Assembly (NCBI RefSeq): GCF_007827955.1
Contig: NZ_VITR01000005.1
Location: 248,001 to 312,000 of the forward strand
DNA from: Nitrospirillum pindoramense
GTDB taxonomy: Bacteria; Pseudomonadota; Alphaproteobacteria; Azospirillales; Azospirillaceae
DNA length: 64,000 nt
Direction of reading: 5' to 3'
A program made the translations under genes and the position numbers. The notes beneath the pieces are model-generated. The model did no database searches. It was not told the origin of the DNA and saw only the letters and a list, made by a program, of their open reading frames with translations. The first letter of the stretch is position 1, and every line of letters starts with the position of its first letter. Positions 18,984-27,037 of the stretch are shown here, in pieces.

Positions 18984-19433
18984 GTGGTGCGCGTGTTCAT
19001 ATCCTATTCCCATGTCGACGAGGCATTGCGCGACCGGCTGGAGGTGCATCTGGCGCCGCTGAAGCGCCAGGGCGTGGCGGTCTGGCATGACCGGCGCCTG
19101 CTGGCCGGCGACGCGCTGGAGGACGGCATCGGCGCCGCGCTGGCCGAGGCCGACGTGGTGCTGCTGCTGGTCAGTCCGGACTTCCTGGCATCCCCCGCCT
19201 GCCATGACGGGGAGATGCAGCACGCGGTCGACCGCCACCGGGCGGGACGGGCGCGCGTGATCCCCGTCATCCTGCGGGCCTGCGACTGGCTGTCCACGCC
19301 CTTGCGTCACCTGCTGGCGGTGCCGCGCGACGGGCGGCCCGTCACGCTGTGGCCGGACCAGGACCAGGCCCTGCACGAGGTCGCGCTGGCCATCCGCCGG
19401 GCCGTGCTGGAACGCACCCCCCTGGCCAGTTGA
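18984..19433 (+). CDS. Stand-alone TIR-domain protein
   Basis: About 149 residues, made up only of a TIR domain. Features are the opening strand 'VFISYSHVDEAL', the BB-loop region 'VWHDRRLLAGD', 'VVLLLVSPDFLASPACHDGE' and the conserved bacterial continuation 'ARVIPVILRACDW', 'LLAVPRDGRPVTLWPDQDQA'. The glutamate in 'HDGEMQHAV' is the likely NADase residue. Bacterial TIR domains cleave NAD+ or make signalling nucleotides, often in phage defence. GGAGGG at 18973-18978 supports GTG at 18984 or 18987 as start; a GTG at 18960 is possible. No Thoeris-type partner (ThsA) or other effector gene is adjacent, so its role is open. Confidence 0.82.
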   Translation: MVRVFISYSHVDEALRDRLEVHLAPLKRQGVAVWHDRRLLAGDALEDGIGAALAEADVVLLLVSPDFLASPACHDGEMQHAVDRHRAGRARVIPVILRACDWLSTPLRHLLAVPRDGRPVTLWPDQDQALHEVALAIRRAVLERTPLAS

Positions 19434-19449
19434 GACGGTGACGGCACGC

Positions 19450-19674
19450 TCAGTCGCGACCGGCGGCCCCCCCCATCACCACCACCGGCGTCCAGCCCCG
19501 CGGGCGGTCGCCGGCCAGGCGCATGGAGGGCACACCGTCGCCGGCGCGATCCAAATCGACAATTTCTCGCAATCTGCGAGCCAAAATGGGATCGCCCGCG
19601 GCGTCCAGCTCATCGGCCGCGCGCTCCAGTTTGCGGCGGATTTCCTCGGCATCATAGTGGATGATGTTTTCCAT
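19450..19674 (-). CDS. Small hypothetical protein, 74 residues
   Basis: The protein starts MENIIHYDAEEIRRKLERAA and continues with a charged, probably helical stretch up to 'RRLREIVDLDR', then a short glycine-rich tail. It has no signal peptide or membrane segment. An AGGT lies eight bases before the ATG. It is convergent with the TIR gene, 16 bases away. I do not recognise a family; a short helical protein like this could be a regulatory or antitoxin-like partner, but nothing shows this. Confidence 0.55.
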   Translation of the reverse strand: MENIIHYDAEEIRRKLERAADELDAAGDPILARRLREIVDLDRAGDGVPSMRLAGDRPRGWTPVVVMGGAAGRD

Positions 19675-19857
19675 GGCGGCACCTGCGACAATCATACACA
19701 TGCCATTAACGCAAGGCGCATGCCATCCCGGCCACGTCACAAATGCGACATCAAGCGACTGTCGCGCCGCGCGGGCCGACGTGGTAGGCAAAGGCCTTCA
19801 CGCGTCATCACGGCCCAAGTCTTTCAAGGGCCAGTTCTTTCAGGAAAATCCGCAACG

Positions 19858-20883
19858 ATGTCCCCTGTCCTGGTTACCGGCAGCGCCGGTTTCATCGGCA
19901 ACCATGTGGCATTGGCCCTGCTGCGGCTGGGCGTGCCGGTGGTGGGGCTGGACAACCTGACCCCCTACTATGACGTGGCCCTGAAAGAGGCGCGGCTGGA
20001 TCGCCTGCGGCCCTTTCCCGGTTTTACCGAGGCGCGCATCGACCTGGCGGACCGCGCCGCGGTGGCGGCCCTGTTCCACACCCACCGCTTCGCCCGGGTG
20101 GTACACTTGGCGGCCCAGGCGGGTGTGCGCTACAGCCTGGATCATCCGGCGGCCTATGTGGACAGCAATCTGGTGGGCTTCGCCAACATCCTGGAAGGCT
20201 GCCGTGCCGGAGCCGTGGGCCATCTGGTCTACGCATCCACCAGTTCAGCCTACGGGGCCAGCACCGCCATGCCCTTCAGCCCGCATGGCGGGGCCGACCA
20301 TCCCATGACGCTCTATGCCGCCACCAAGCGCGCCAATGAGTTGATGGCCCATTCCTACAGCCACCTGTTCCACATCCCCGTGACCGGCCTCAGGCTTTTC
20401 ACGGTCTACGGTCCCTGGGGCCGGCCCGACATGGCGCTGTATAAATTCGCCCAGGCCATCGTGGAGGGTCGGCCCATCGAGGTGTATGGCGAGGGGCGCA
20501 TGCGGCGCGACTTCACCTACATCGACGATGTGGTGTCCGCCATCCTGGCCCTGCTGGACCGCACGCCCACGGTCGACACCGCCTGGGACGCCGCCAAGCC
20601 CGACCCGGCCAGCAGCGGCGTGGCGCCCTATCGCCTCTATAATGTCGGCAGCGACCGGCCGGTGGACCTGATGCGCTATGTCCGCCTGCTGGAGGAGAAG
20701 CTGGGCATGACGGCGGACATCCGCCTGCTACCCATCCAGCCGGGCGACGTGCCCGCCACCTGGGCCGACATCGACGACCTGGCGCGCGATATCGGCTACG
20801 CCCCCGCCACATCGGTCGAGGAGGGCGTGGGCCGGTTCGTGGAGTGGTTCCGCGCCTATCACGCGGCCCAACAGCCAGTGTGA
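19858..20883 (+). CDS. NAD-dependent sugar-nucleotide epimerase (UDP-glucuronate 4-epimerase-like)
   Basis: Short-chain extended dehydrogenase of 341 residues, inverting C4 of a UDP-sugar for polysaccharide or lipopolysaccharide synthesis. The NAD-binding motif is GSAGFIG at 8-14, and the catalytic pair is in 'YAATK'. Stretches typical of UDP-glucuronate epimerases are 'LDNLTPYYDVALKEARLDRL', 'AAQAGVRYSLDHP', 'TVYGPWGRPDMALYKF' and 'RRDFTYIDDVV'. The ATG at 19858 is taken because the fold begins there; the longer frame has no homologous leader. Nearby genes on the other strand do not form a polysaccharide operon, so the end product is unknown. Confidence 0.88.
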   Translation: MSPVLVTGSAGFIGNHVALALLRLGVPVVGLDNLTPYYDVALKEARLDRLRPFPGFTEARIDLADRAAVAALFHTHRFARVVHLAAQAGVRYSLDHPAAYVDSNLVGFANILEGCRAGAVGHLVYASTSSAYGASTAMPFSPHGGADHPMTLYAATKRANELMAHSYSHLFHIPVTGLRLFTVYGPWGRPDMALYKFAQAIVEGRPIEVYGEGRMRRDFTYIDDVVSAILALLDRTPTVDTAWDAAKPDPASSGVAPYRLYNVGSDRPVDLMRYVRLLEEKLGMTADIRLLPIQPGDVPATWADIDDLARDIGYAPATSVEEGVGRFVEWFRAYHAAQQPV

Positions 20884-20890
20884 CGGGCCG

Positions 20891-21187
20891 TCAGGCGACC
20901 TCGACCGGGTCCAGCACCATGGCCGTGCGCTCGGCCACGTCGTTGATCTTGGACAGGTAATTCTGGAAGTGGGTCGTGGCGCGGTGCGCGGCGATGGCGG
21001 CGTTGTCCACGTACAGTTCGTCCAGCACGAAACGGTTGGGGTCGGCCTGATCCTGCCAGATGTCCCAGCGCAGGTTGCCGGGCTCGCCCCGCGAGGGCGC
21101 CACCATGCCGGCCAGCAGGGCCTTCAGCTCATCCAGCTTCCCCGGTCGGGCGATGAGGACGGCCGTTATCTTCACGGGATGGGTCAT
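20891..21187 (-). CDS. Antibiotic biosynthesis monooxygenase (ABM) domain protein
   Basis: A 98-residue dimeric ferredoxin-like fold protein: 'VKITAVLIARPGKLDELKAL', 'EPGNLRWDIWQDQADPNRFV' and 'LDELYVDNAAIAAHRATTHF'. Such small quinol-monooxygenase-like proteins (YgiN type) act on quinones or have unknown substrates. GGAAAG lies shortly before the ATG at 21187. It follows the asparagine synthetase gene by 43 bases on the same strand and is probably co-transcribed. Confidence 0.85.
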   Translation of the reverse strand: MTHPVKITAVLIARPGKLDELKALLAGMVAPSRGEPGNLRWDIWQDQADPNRFVLDELYVDNAAIAAHRATTHFQNYLSKINDVAERTAMVLDPVEVA

Positions 21188-21230
21188 GGACTCTTTCCTT
21201 TCCAGAGGTGCGGGGGATGGGGGGGGATGT

Positions 21231-23141
21231 TCAGTCGACATGGGCCACCGTCGCCTTCCACGACAGATAGGACAGGATGGTCCATAGCCGCCCCGCGTGA
21301 TCATGCCGGCCGGACAGATGCTGCCGCCAGAGGGCCGAGGCCACCGGGCCCTGGATCAGGCCGTCGCCGGCAGCGCCCTCGATCAGCCCGGCCGCCCAGT
21401 CGCGCAAGGGGCCGCGCAGCCAGGTGCCCAGCGGGGCGCCGAAGCCGGTCTTGGGCGCGGCGACGACGCCCTGGGGTAAACGATCCGCCAGCAGGCGGCG
21501 CAGCATCCATTTGCCCCGCCCATCGCGCAGGCGCTGGTTCAGCGGCAGGCGCAGGCCCCACTCCACCACCCGCGGGTCCAGCAGGGGGGCCCGCGCCTCC
21601 AATCCCGCGGCCATGCTGGCGCGGTCCACCTTGACCAGCACGCCATCGGGAAGGTAGCGAGCCAGGTCGCGCAATTGCAGGCGCAGGGCAGGGTCGCCCC
21701 CGTCAGGCAGGACCAAGGTTGGGTTGGAAGATGCGACGCCTGGGCGCAACAGGATTTCGGCCTTCATGCCCAACATGGCGATATAGGCCGCCTCCTCGTC
21801 CACCGCCGCCACGGCGGCCAGGAACTTGCCCACCTTGTCGGCCGGCTGGCGCAAGTGCGGCCTCAGCAGATGGGCGGCGCCGTCGATCCAGGCGTCGGGC
21901 AACGCCGCATCCAGGCGCGCCAGCCCCTGGCGCAGCCAGCGCGGCCGCTGGCGCCAGCGGGCGACGGCCCCCGCCCACAAATGCCGGGAATAGCCGCCAA
22001 AAGCCTCGTCCCCACCGTCACCCGACAGCGCCACCGTCACCTGCCGGCGCGCCAGGCGGCACAGCAGGGCGGTGGGAATGGCGGAGATGTCGGCGAACGG
22101 CTCGTCATACATGCCGGCCAGGTGGGGCACCAGGTCCACCGCGTCGGCGGCGGTCACGCGCAGGGTGGTGTGATCGGTGCCCAGGGCCCGGGCCGTGGCC
22201 TCGGCGGCGGCGGACTCGTCGAAAGCCGCCTCCTCGAACCCGATGGTGAAGCTGCGGATGGGCGTGGCGCTCTGTTCCTGCATCAGGGCCGCTACCAGGG
22301 CGCTGTCGATACCACCGGACAGGAAGACACCCAGCGGCACGTCCGAGACCATGCGCCGGCGCACGGCGTCGGCCAGAAGGTCGCCCGTCCGGCGCAGGGC
22401 TTCGGAATCCGGCAGCGCCAACGGCTCGGCCAAGGCCTGACGGCCAGCCTCCGCCACGGACCAATAGGCGCGCGTCTCGGACGCGCCCTCCGCCGACAGG
22501 GTCATGCAGGTGCCGGGGGGCAGTTGCCGGATGCCAGTGAAGGCGGTTCGCGGCGCGGGAATGAAGCCATGGCGGAAATAACCAGCCAGCGCCGCCTCGT
22601 CCGGCACGGCGCGATAGCCCAGTTCGGCGCGGATGGCCTTGAGTTCGGAGGCGAACAGCAACACGCCGTTGGCCAGCGACCAGTATAGCGGCTTTTCCCC
22701 CAGGCGGTCGCGCACCAGCATCAGCCGGCGCTCCGCCGCCAGCCAGATGGCCAGGCCGAACATGCCATTGCAGGCGGCCAGTGCCCGGTCGGCGCCCCAG
22801 CGGGCGATCGCCTCCACCAGCACCTCGGTGTCGGAATGGCCGCGGAAGAGCACGCCCTCGCCCAGCAATTGCCGGCGCAAATCCTGGTAGTTATAGATTT
22901 CGCCGTTGAAGGCGATGGTGACGCGCCCATCGGCGGAGGTCATGGGCTGGTGGCCCTGCGGGGACAGGTCGATGATGGCCAGGCGGCGGTTGGCCAGCGC
23001 CACACCGGCGGCGTCATCCTGCCACACCCCCCGGTCGTCGGGCCCGCGATGGGCCAGGCGGTCGATCATCGCCCCGGCCTGGCGCGCCAGCCGGTCGCCA
23101 GCCGCGCCGCCGAATACCCAAAGCCCCGCAATGCCGCACAT
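21231..23141 (-). CDS. asnB: Asparagine synthetase (glutamine-hydrolysing)
   Basis: Transfers ammonia from glutamine to aspartyl-AMP, or to another carboxylate in cell-surface or natural-product pathways. The protein has 636 residues. The N-terminal glutaminase begins with the nucleophile Cys2 (MCGIAGLW), with 'RRLAIIDLSPQGHQPM' and 'AFNGEIYNY'. The synthetase domain has the ATP pyrophosphatase loop SGGIDS in 'GVFLSGGIDSALVAALM', and 'SGDGGDEAFGGY'. Its length and exosortase-operon-like character are typical of the AsnB forms near polysaccharide genes, and an epimerase gene lies nearby. The start codon is fixed by the required Cys2. Confidence 0.93.
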   Translation of the reverse strand: MCGIAGLWVFGGAAGDRLARQAGAMIDRLAHRGPDDRGVWQDDAAGVALANRRLAIIDLSPQGHQPMTSADGRVTIAFNGEIYNYQDLRRQLLGEGVLFRGHSDTEVLVEAIARWGADRALAACNGMFGLAIWLAAERRLMLVRDRLGEKPLYWSLANGVLLFASELKAIRAELGYRAVPDEAALAGYFRHGFIPAPRTAFTGIRQLPPGTCMTLSAEGASETRAYWSVAEAGRQALAEPLALPDSEALRRTGDLLADAVRRRMVSDVPLGVFLSGGIDSALVAALMQEQSATPIRSFTIGFEEAAFDESAAAEATARALGTDHTTLRVTAADAVDLVPHLAGMYDEPFADISAIPTALLCRLARRQVTVALSGDGGDEAFGGYSRHLWAGAVARWRQRPRWLRQGLARLDAALPDAWIDGAAHLLRPHLRQPADKVGKFLAAVAAVDEEAAYIAMLGMKAEILLRPGVASSNPTLVLPDGGDPALRLQLRDLARYLPDGVLVKVDRASMAAGLEARAPLLDPRVVEWGLRLPLNQRLRDGRGKWMLRRLLADRLPQGVVAAPKTGFGAPLGTWLRGPLRDWAAGLIEGAAGDGLIQGPVASALWRQHLSGRHDHAGRLWTILSYLSWKATVAHVD

Positions 23142-23302
23142 CGTCCCGCCCCGTGGTTCCGGTTCCCCCGCCCGGGGGATGTTCAGGAATACAGGGCCTT
23201 ACCGGTGACCCGCCAGCGAATTGCGCCGATGGCGGGCCTTAAGGCGTTATCCAGGCGCCTGGATCGAAGGCGGTGTCACTCCATGAATAGAACATTTTAT
23301 AG

Positions 23303-23355
23303 ATGTGATATTATCAATATCACATGTTGACTGGGTGTTTATGAGATAACATACT
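23303..23355 (+). promoter_or_regulatory. Promoter with adjacent palindromic operator before the esterase gene
   Basis: ATGTGATATT (23303-23312) and AATATCACAT (23316-23325) are perfect reverse complements with a 3-base centre. One base further is TTGACT (23327-23332), then a 17-base spacer and CATACT (23350-23355). A regulator bound to the palindrome would sit against the -35 box. On the minus strand the same patch carries TATAAA at the far edge, so the divergent asnB promoter may overlap. Confidence 0.6.
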
Positions 23356-23384
23356 GCTCCATGTCGTGATTTTGTGAGGGTGCC

Positions 23385-24392
23385 ATGGCCGCCAGTTCCG
23401 CCCCGACGCCGACTGAGGATGACGCCGCCTTTTTCGTGCCGAACGATGTGCCGCCGGCGCTGGCCGAGTTGTTGCGCGACATGGGACCGCCCCGCTTTCG
23501 CGACGTGCCCTTGGACGCCTTGCGTACCGGCTATGTCGAAAGCCGCCGTCCGCTGGCGCCGGAGCCGCCGGCCCTGGCCTCGGTCATGGACCAGATCATC
23601 GGCGGGCCGGGCGGCCCGCTGCGGGTGCGGGTGTACCGCGCCAGCTTCGGATGGCGGCCGGTGCCGGCGCTGCTGTTCCTGCACGGCGGCGGCTGGACCA
23701 TCGGCAACCTGGAAAGCCACGACATCCTGTGCCGCCAATTGGCGGCCGCCTCCGGCCATACCGTGGTGGCGGTGGATTATCGCCTGGCGCCGGAACACCC
23801 TTATCCTGCGGCGCTGGATGACGCCTGGGCCGCCCTGACCTGGCTGGCTGCCAGTGCCGAGCGGCTGGCCATAGACCCGCTGGCCATCGGCGTGGCCGGC
23901 GACAGCGCGGGCGGCAACCTGGCGGCTGTGCTGGCCCTGAAGGCCCGGGACGAGGGCGGGCCGCACCTGAAGACCCAGGTCCTGATCTACCCCTGCACCG
24001 ACCTCACCGCCGACCGCCCGTCGCACCACCGCCGCGCCACCGGCTATCTCATGAGCCGGGAGCAGTACCTGTGGTACGTGGACAATTACACCGCCGGCGC
24101 TGACCGCCGTGACTGGCGCCTGTCCCCCCTGCTGGCCGACAGCCTGGCCGGGCTGCCCCCCGCCGTCATCCTCACCGCCGGCCTGGACGTGCTGCAGGAT
24201 GAGGGGCGGGAGTATGCCGCCCGCCTGGCCGGCAGCGGCGTGCCGGTGCTGCACACCGTTTATCCCGACATGGTGCATGGCTTCATCACCCTGGGCGGCC
24301 GCCTGCCCCAGGCGCACAAGGCCGTGACCGACATCGCCAAGGGACTGGCATCCTTCGACATTTACAATTTCATCGACGGCGCCGGCATCTGA
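23385..24392 (+). CDS. Alpha/beta hydrolase, hormone-sensitive-lipase (HSL) family esterase
   Basis: Cytosolic esterase of 335 residues acting on short acyl esters. The oxyanion motif HGGGW starts at His100, and 'DYRLAPEHPYPAALDD' follows. The nucleophile is Ser174 in GDSAG, with Asp268 ('GLDVLQDEG') and His298 ('MVHGFITLGG') completing the triad. GAGGG precedes the ATG. It has its own promoter region with a palindrome. The natural substrate is unknown. Confidence 0.92.
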   Translation: MAASSAPTPTEDDAAFFVPNDVPPALAELLRDMGPPRFRDVPLDALRTGYVESRRPLAPEPPALASVMDQIIGGPGGPLRVRVYRASFGWRPVPALLFLHGGGWTIGNLESHDILCRQLAAASGHTVVAVDYRLAPEHPYPAALDDAWAALTWLAASAERLAIDPLAIGVAGDSAGGNLAAVLALKARDEGGPHLKTQVLIYPCTDLTADRPSHHRRATGYLMSREQYLWYVDNYTAGADRRDWRLSPLLADSLAGLPPAVILTAGLDVLQDEGREYAARLAGSGVPVLHTVYPDMVHGFITLGGRLPQAHKAVTDIAKGLASFDIYNFIDGAGI

Positions 24393-24426
24393 TACGCTGC
24401 CCCTGGAGAAAGGGGCACGAGGTATC

Positions 24427-24927
24427 ATGGCAACCAAGGGAACACCGGCGGTGCGCGCGGTGGAGGCGGCGGGTGTCGCCTATCGTCTGTTGGAATATGA
24501 CTACGACCCCAACGCCGCCGCCATCGGACTGGCGGCGGCGGAAGCGTTGGGCCTGGACCCCGCCCTGGTCTACAAGACGCTGGTCTGCCAGTTGGAGGGC
24601 GGCCCGGCCCCGGGCTTGGCCTGCGCCATCATTCCGGCGGCCGCCCGGCTGGACCTGAAGGCTCTGGCCGCCGCCGCCAAGGCCAAGAAGTCCGACCTGG
24701 CGCCCCAGGCGGTGGCGGAACGCAGCAGCGGCTACGTCGTGGGGGGCATCAGCCCCTTGGGCCAGCGCCGCAAGCTGCCCACCTTCCTCGATCGCTCGGC
24801 GGAAGCGCTGGCTGAAATTATCGTGAACGGCGGCCGGCGGGGCCTGCAACTGGCGCTGGCCCCGGCCGACCTGATCAAGGCCGCCGACGCCCAGTGGGCC
24901 GATATCACGGTGCGTCAGGGGCCATAG
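24427..24927 (+). CDS. ybaK: Cys-tRNA(Pro) / Cys-tRNA(Cys) deacylase, YbaK type
   Basis: Trans-editing enzyme of 166 residues that hydrolyses Cys-tRNA(Pro) made in error by prolyl-tRNA synthetase. Typical stretches are 'GVAYRLLEYDYDPNAAAIGL', 'ALVYKTLVCQLEGG', 'AAKAKKSDLAPQAVAERSSG', 'YVVGGISPLGQRRKLPTFLD' and the C-terminal 'GRRGLQLALAPADLIKAADA'. It starts 34 bases after the esterase stop and is likely in the same transcript, with no functional link. Confidence 0.93.
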   Translation: MATKGTPAVRAVEAAGVAYRLLEYDYDPNAAAIGLAAAEALGLDPALVYKTLVCQLEGGPAPGLACAIIPAAARLDLKALAAAAKAKKSDLAPQAVAERSSGYVVGGISPLGQRRKLPTFLDRSAEALAEIIVNGGRRGLQLALAPADLIKAADAQWADITVRQGP

Positions 24928-25051
24928 TCATTCGGCGCCGCTAGTAAACCCACCCGCAAGAACTTTTCATGCCCCGTTGCCAAAGGCGGCGACCGGATTG
25001 AACATGAGGCCATCCTGACGGTGCGGGTCAACGCCGTCGGAGGGAGAGTCC

Positions 25052-25984
25052 ATGCGCGAAACCAGCCGCCTCGCCCCGGTGCTGCGTGCGGTCGGGATGA
25101 TCTGCATCCTGGTTCTGGCCGCCCTGTTCACTGCCGGGCGCGCCCAGGCCGTTGACGCGCCGGCCGGTGCGGAAGCGCCCCTGGTCATCGTCTACCCCCG
25201 CTACAGCGACGATGGGGAGGACACACGCAGCCTCTATCCCCTGGGACTGCTGCGGCTGGCCCTGGACAAGGTGGGCGTGCGCTATGAACTGCGCCCCAGC
25301 GAACGGGTAATGGGCCATTCCCGCGCCATCGCCGCGCTGCGCGCCGGCGCGGAAATCAACCTGATCTGGACGGGCACCACGGCGGAAATGGAGCGGGATC
25401 TGAACCCCATCCGCATGCCGTTGACGCGGGGCCTGCTGGGCCATCGGCTGTTCATCATCCGCAAGGCGGACCAGGACCGGTTCTCCGCCGTCCACACGCT
25501 GGAGGATTTGCGCCGGCTGACCGCCGTCCAGGGGATGGGCTGGCCGGACGTGGACATCATGCGCGCCGCCGGCCTGCCGGTGGAGGCGTTGCGGTACGAC
25601 CTGCTGTATTCGGTTTTGCAGCATGGGCGCGTGGATTACCTGCCGCGTAGCGCTTTCGAAATCTATGAGGAGCTGGCGTCACGCCAGGCGGCCTTCCCCG
25701 ACCTGGCGGTGGAGAAATCCCTGGTCCTGGTCTATCCCTTCGACATGTATTTCTTCACCCGCAAGGAAGACACAGCCCTGGCACAGATTGTGGAGCGGGG
25801 GTTGTTGCAAGCCTATCAGGACGGTTCCTTCCTGAAATACTTCAACAATGCCCCCTTTGTCCGCCAGTTGATGGTCAACGCGGACTTGGAAGGGCGGCGA
25901 CGCATCGTCATTCCCAACCCCTTGCAGTCGCCGGAAACGGCGGCCCTGCCCAGCAACTATTGGCTGGGAGGCCAGCCGCCCTGA
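25052..25984 (+). CDS. Periplasmic solute-binding-like protein, orphan
   Basis: 310 residues with a signal peptide near 1-33 ('MICILVLAALFTAGRAQA'). The remainder looks like a bilobed type II binding fold of the polar amino-acid family: 'LGLLRLALDKVGVRYELRPS', 'GAEINLIWTGTTAEMERDL' and 'VLQHGRVDYLPRSAFEIYEE'. GGGAG lies five bases before the ATG. No ABC permease or ATPase gene is adjacent. Its last 28 bases overlap the convergent cobD 3' end. It may be a sensor or scavenging protein rather than a transporter part. Confidence 0.75.
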   Translation: MRETSRLAPVLRAVGMICILVLAALFTAGRAQAVDAPAGAEAPLVIVYPRYSDDGEDTRSLYPLGLLRLALDKVGVRYELRPSERVMGHSRAIAALRAGAEINLIWTGTTAEMERDLNPIRMPLTRGLLGHRLFIIRKADQDRFSAVHTLEDLRRLTAVQGMGWPDVDIMRAAGLPVEALRYDLLYSVLQHGRVDYLPRSAFEIYEELASRQAAFPDLAVEKSLVLVYPFDMYFFTRKEDTALAQIVERGLLQAYQDGSFLKYFNNAPFVRQLMVNADLEGRRRIVIPNPLQSPETAALPSNYWLGGQPP

Positions 25985-27021
25985 CACTTGGCAAAGGACG
26001 CCAGCGCCCTGGCGAGACGGTCCACCGCATCCCGGTCCGGCGGCAGGCCCAGCCGCAGCCAGCCTTCACGGCCCCGATGCTCCGGGAATGACCGGGTCCA
26101 TAGGCCGGACTGGGCCAGATGCCGCCAAAGATGCCGGGCGTCGCCCGCGTCCAGCAGCCGATAAAGGGCCGTGCCGCCCACCACCGGCAAGCCCACCCCG
26201 CGCACCATGCCATCCAGGGCATCGGCCGCCGCGGCCAGCCGGCGCCGGGTCTCCGCCTGCCAGTCCAGGTCCGCCAGCGCCACGGCACCCACAGCCAAGG
26301 CCGGGCCGCTGACCGCCCAGGCGCCGAGTTCCGCCCGCACGGCGTCCAGCAGCGGCGCCGGCGCCAGCATGAAGCCCAGGCGCAAGCCGCCCAGGCCGAA
26401 GAACTTACCGAAGGACCGCAGAAGGATGAGCCCCGGCCGGCCGGCATGGCCGCACAGGCTACGGCCGGGATCGAGATCGGCGTAAGCCTCGTCCACCACC
26501 AGCCAGCCGCCCCGCGCGGCGAGATCGGCCGCCCTGTCGAGCAGCTCCGCCGGGCCCCATGTCCGGCCATCGGGATTGTTGGGGTTGCACACCACCAGGA
26601 CGTCGGCGGTGTCCGGCGCCCCTTCCGGCGCGGGCACCAGCCGCACCCGGTGGCCACCGGCGGACCAGGCGCGGGTATGGTCGCCATAGGTAGGACCGAC
26701 GATGGCGACTTCCCCCCGGGGCCGCAGCCGCGGCAGGGTCTGGATCAGCAGTTCCGAACCGGGCGCCGCGATCAGGCTGTCCGGCCCTGGCGCGCCATAT
26801 GCCCCGGCCGCCGCCGCCAGCAGGGCATCCATGGCGCCCCGGGTGGGCAGGGCGGCCCAGGCCGATGGCGGCAAGGTCGGCAGGGGATAGGGCCAGGGGT
26901 TGATGCCGGTGCTGAGGTCGATCCAGGGCGCCGGCGCGTCCGGGAACAGGCGGGCGGCCTGGGTCAGGTCACCGCCATGCCGGATGCCGTCACGCCCCTG
27001 CGGCGCGGCGGCGTCGTTCAT
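25957..27021 (-). CDS. cobD: Threonine-phosphate decarboxylase (cobalamin biosynthesis)
   Basis: PLP-dependent class I/II aminotransferase-fold enzyme that makes (R)-1-amino-2-propanol phosphate, the linker of cobalamin; called CobC in the aerobic-pathway naming. About 354 residues. Visible landmarks are 'HGGDLTQAARLFPDAPAPWI', 'DLSTGINPWPYP', 'VVCNPNNPDGR', 'VVDEAYADL' and the PLP lysine in 'LLRSFGKFFGLGGLRLGF'. Start is the ATG at 27021 (MNDAAAPQG); an in-frame ATG at 27039 overlaps the divergent cbiB start codon. Its 3' end overlaps the neighbouring binding-protein gene by 28 bases. Confidence 0.92.
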   Translation of the reverse strand: MNDAAAPQGRDGIRHGGDLTQAARLFPDAPAPWIDLSTGINPWPYPLPTLPPSAWAALPTRGAMDALLAAAAGAYGAPGPDSLIAAPGSELLIQTLPRLRPRGEVAIVGPTYGDHTRAWSAGGHRVRLVPAPEGAPDTADVLVVCNPNNPDGRTWGPAELLDRAADLAARGGWLVVDEAYADLDPGRSLCGHAGRPGLILLRSFGKFFGLGGLRLGFMLAPAPLLDAVRAELGAWAVSGPALAVGAVALADLDWQAETRRRLAAAADALDGMVRGVGLPVVGGTALYRLLDAGDARHLWRHLAQSGLWTRSFPEHRGREGWLRLGLPPDRDAVDRLARALASFAKCQGGWPPSQ

Positions 27022-27037
27022 GCTAAACCCCTGGTCC

